Below are positions 9,462-10,835 of a DNA stretch of 10,835 nucleotides, in pieces. This DNA comes from Pleurotus djamor (taxonomy: Eukaryota > Basidiomycota > Agaricomycetes > Agaricales > Pleurotaceae): contig JAPEVF010001344.1 of the NCBI GenBank assembly GCA_029747585.1, positions 1 through 10,835 of the forward strand, written 5' to 3'. Position numbers and translations under genes: made by a program. Every line of letters starts with the position of its first letter. Within the stretch, counting starts at the first letter, position 1. Under the pieces are notes generated by a model. It worked only from the letters and a program-made list of their open reading frames with translations, made no database searches and was not told where the DNA came from.

Positions 9462-9847
9462 GGACGTCTGAGGTTTCGAAGTCCAACCCCAGGGTGGAGT
9501 AATCAGAGTGGTCGATGTCATTGATATCGGCTCTGGGGTTGGTTTTGGCTTCGGTCGCCTGCTTGGATGCGGCTTCTTCGGTCCTCGGGAAGAGAATGAG
9601 CGCATAGTGAGCAAAGTCTTGGAGGAAGAAGAGATACGAGGACACAGAGGTAGGTACCCTGCTCGAGAACTGTACGACCGCTTTTTGATTTGCAGTACCC
9701 GGGGAGGACATCCGTTTCCTTTATAACGACTTCCAGAAGAGACTCGTCGGAGGAGAGCTCGCATTGATCGGGCATCGTGTTGCCGCTAACATAGCTCGAA
9801 GGAGAGCGAAACCCCCACTGAAGTACTCGCATAACGAGCACCTCCCA

Positions 9848-10045
9848 GTCCACCACATATCCAGACGGACCCCAGCTGGACATCCGCCTGTCCACTGGAC
9901 TGGACTGGACCAAACTGGACAGTTTTTGGCACTTTGAATGGCCAATATGGTCCGGTTTAGTCCAGTTGAGCCCAATGAAAGACCAGTGGCAGCCCAGTGG
10001 ACAACCAGCCGGACATGCCGGACCACAAAGTCCATTGGTAGGTCC
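9848..10045. repeat. GGAC/GTCC-rich cluster, possibly a small non-autonomous element
   Basis: I count fifteen GGAC or GTCC tetramers in 198 bp where about one or two are expected by chance. They include a short ACTGG tandem (9895-9920) and the perfect inverted repeat GTCCACTGGAC (9890-9900). An exact 10-bp inverted repeat, CCAGCTGGAC at 9872-9881 and GTCCAGCTGG at 10042-10051, brackets most of the cluster. I see no clear target-site duplication and no transposase. The open frame that crosses it on the minus strand reads as Gly/Cys/Pro/Trp-rich repeat translation, not a protein. Confidence 0.5.
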
Positions 10046-10079
10046 AGCTGGTACCCAAAGGGGAAGCCCGATGGCCAAC

Positions 10080-10337
10080 CAGTTATTGCTTACTTAATTA
10101 AAAAGTAGTTAGTTAAATTAAGCACAACAGGGCATAGGTATTCCTTAGTTAGCAGGTTGTAGGCCATCACATTTGGATTTACTACCTAAGGTTATGATTT
10201 AGCGGCAGCAACAAAGTTTCGCATTTTGTCCAATTGACCTGTCTCAGGGGCTTTCCTAAAACGGAAGTAGCTCATTGACCCAGACGCGTGTCGTTCACAT
10301 GCCATCAACACTAGCATGTGATCGCCACGTGTCCGTT
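10080..10337 (+). repeat. Tandem ~258-bp repeat unit, copy 1
   Basis: The unit begins CAGTTATTGCTTACTTAATT and ends CCACGTGTCCGTT. It has an AT-rich head with TTAATTAA-type palindromes, a strongly conserved middle (TTTGGATTTACTACCTAAGG and AGCGGCAGCAACAAAGTTTC occur in both copies), and a tail with three E-box-like hexamers: CACATG (10296-10301), CATGTG (10315-10320) and CACGTG (10326-10331). It directly abuts copy 2 and follows the GGAC/GTCC cluster. I cannot assign it to a known element class; it does not have TG...CA ends as an LTR would. Confidence 0.85.
10296..10320. repeat. Inverted-repeat hairpin, spacer orientation A
   Basis: CACATG and CATGTG arms enclose the spacer CCATCAACACTAG. 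The arms extend outward imperfectly (CGTT against ATCG), giving a stem of up to ten pairs with one mismatch. The spacer orientation is opposite to that in the second repeat copy. Confidence 0.8.
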
Positions 10338-10594
10338 CAGTTATTGCTTACTTAATTAAAAAGTAATTAATTAAACTGAGCATAACAAGGCATAGATATT
10401 CCTGAGCTAGCGAGTTGTAGGCTACGACATTTGGATTTACTACCTAAGGTAGTGATTTAGCGGCAGCAACAAAGTTTCGCATTTTGTCCAACTGACCTGT
10501 CTTAGGGGCTTTCCTAAAACGGAAGGAGCTCATTGACCCAGACGCGCGTCATCACATGCTAGTGTTGATGGCATGTGATCGCCACGTGTCCGTT
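10338..10594 (+). repeat. Tandem ~258-bp repeat unit, copy 2
   Basis: This is the second copy of the same unit, offset by 258 bp at its start and 257 bp at its tail. By eye it differs from copy 1 at roughly twenty positions outside the spacer described below, about 8 percent. Its E-boxes are CACATG (10553-10558), CATGTG (10572-10577) and CACGTG (10583-10588), so the cluster sits about 50-85 bp upstream of the ATG at 10638 and probably belongs to that gene's promoter. The 13-bp spacer between the first two E-boxes is the exact reverse complement of the copy 1 spacer. Confidence 0.85.
10553..10577. repeat. Inverted-repeat hairpin, spacer orientation B
   Basis: The same CACATG and CATGTG arms enclose CTAGTGTTGATGG, the exact reverse complement of the spacer in the first copy. 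The arms extend to eight perfect pairs (ATCACATG with CATGTGAT). Confidence 0.8.
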
Positions 10595-10620
10595 CCTCTT
10601 ATCAACCACCACCATCAACT

Positions 10621-10635
10621 TCGTCGTCGTCGTCG
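10621..10635 (+). repeat. TCG trinucleotide run in the leader of the right-end gene
   Basis: Five TCG units lie directly before the start codon at 10638, after an ACC-rich stretch at about 10605-10614. The run lies in the predicted 5' leader, not in coding sequence. Confidence 0.6.
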
Positions 10636-10637
10636 CA

Positions 10638-10835
10638 ATGGCCCCCAACGCCCGCAAGAACATCCCCGCCGCTGCTGGGAATGATACGCAGCTCATCAAG
10701 GACCCTATCGGAGACCGCAGGAATGATGGCAAGGACGAGAATGTCCTTGCTAGGTGCGTGCTGCTTTTTTTTTGGTCAATTTTCGATGTTTTTATTGATT
10801 TTTCTTTCGNTTTTTTCCTCGTTTCCCCCTCCCTT
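10638..10835 (+). CDS. First exon of an unrecognised gene, truncated by the window end
   Basis: The ATG at 10638 has a good context (G at -3, G at +4) and opens a coding exon of 38 codons plus two bases, ending at 10753 before a donor GTGCGT. The visible protein starts MAPNARKNIPAAAGNDTQLI and continues with a charged, hydrophilic stretch containing GDRRNDGKDENVLA. Third positions are mostly G or C, as expected of coding sequence here. The rest of the window is T-rich intron with one unresolved base at 10810. I do not recognise the family; such short polar N termini can precede almost any domain. The upstream repeat copy 2, with its three E-boxes, ends 44 bp before the ATG, so the duplicated unit is likely part of the promoter. 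Confidence 0.5.
   Translation, partial: MAPNARKNIPAAAGNDTQLIKDPIGDRRNDGKDENVLARCVLLFFWSIFDVFIDFSFXFFLVSPSL

Noticed and set aside
9518..10078. 186-codon minus-strand frame across the GGAC/GTCC cluster
   Set aside because: Its first half is a translation of the short repeats, and the rest overlaps the better frames of the helical-bundle gene region.
10080..10594. Paired LTRs of a retrotransposon
   Set aside because: The two copies abut directly with no internal region, and the ends do not show TG...CA or a target-site duplication.
10080..10594. CRISPR-like array
   Set aside because: There are only two long units with no regular short spacers, in what is clearly fungal DNA.

Overview
The window looks like nuclear DNA of a mushroom-forming basidiomycete (Agaricomycetes). 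The evidence is genes broken by very short GT-AG introns (49-71 nt by my models, several with CTRAY-like branch sites), a GEN1/Yen1-type Holliday-junction resolvase with a long low-complexity tail, a Ser/Pro-rich predicted protein of a kind common in basidiomycete genomes, and a helical-bundle domain like those at the N termini of many agaric signalling proteins. The organism is inferred, not proven. Four unresolved bases (6646, 6784, 7371, 10810) show this is draft assembly.

Layout. 31-1158 (-) encodes a disordered Ser/Pro-rich protein of unknown function, with a probable 53-nt intron in its leader (1258-1310). 1311-2750 has no gene I can support. 2971-6047 (+) is the best gene in the window: a four-exon GEN1/Yen1-family structure-selective endonuclease of 975 residues. 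Its promoter holds a 14-bp palindrome made of two E-boxes and a TATA box. 6048-7329 has no convincing gene. 7330-7862 (+) encodes the C-terminal half of an alpha/beta hydrolase; the oxyanion-hole and nucleophile motifs are not found upstream, so I treat it as a 5'-truncated relic. 7863-8658 appears empty apart from a possible poly(A) signal. 8659-9461 (-) is a four-exon model for a small protein resembling the MLKL-NTD/HeLo-like four-helix bundle. It has no kinase, NACHT or other partner domain, and its 5' side shows a likely frame break.

The right end is repeat-rich. 9848-10045 is a dense cluster of GGAC/GTCC motifs bounded by a 10-bp inverted repeat. It runs into two tandem diverged copies of a ~258-bp unit (10080-10337 and 10338-10594). 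Each copy ends in three E-boxes, and the second copy ends about 45 bp before the start codon of a new gene (10638, +) that runs off the window. Between the two copies, a 13-bp spacer lying between CACATG and CATGTG is exactly inverted. This micro-inversion is the most unusual thing I found.

The genes do not form a pathway. The resolvase acts in recombination repair. The hydrolase relic, the lone helical-bundle gene and the repeat arrays look like a changeable accessory stretch beside a conserved housekeeping gene.
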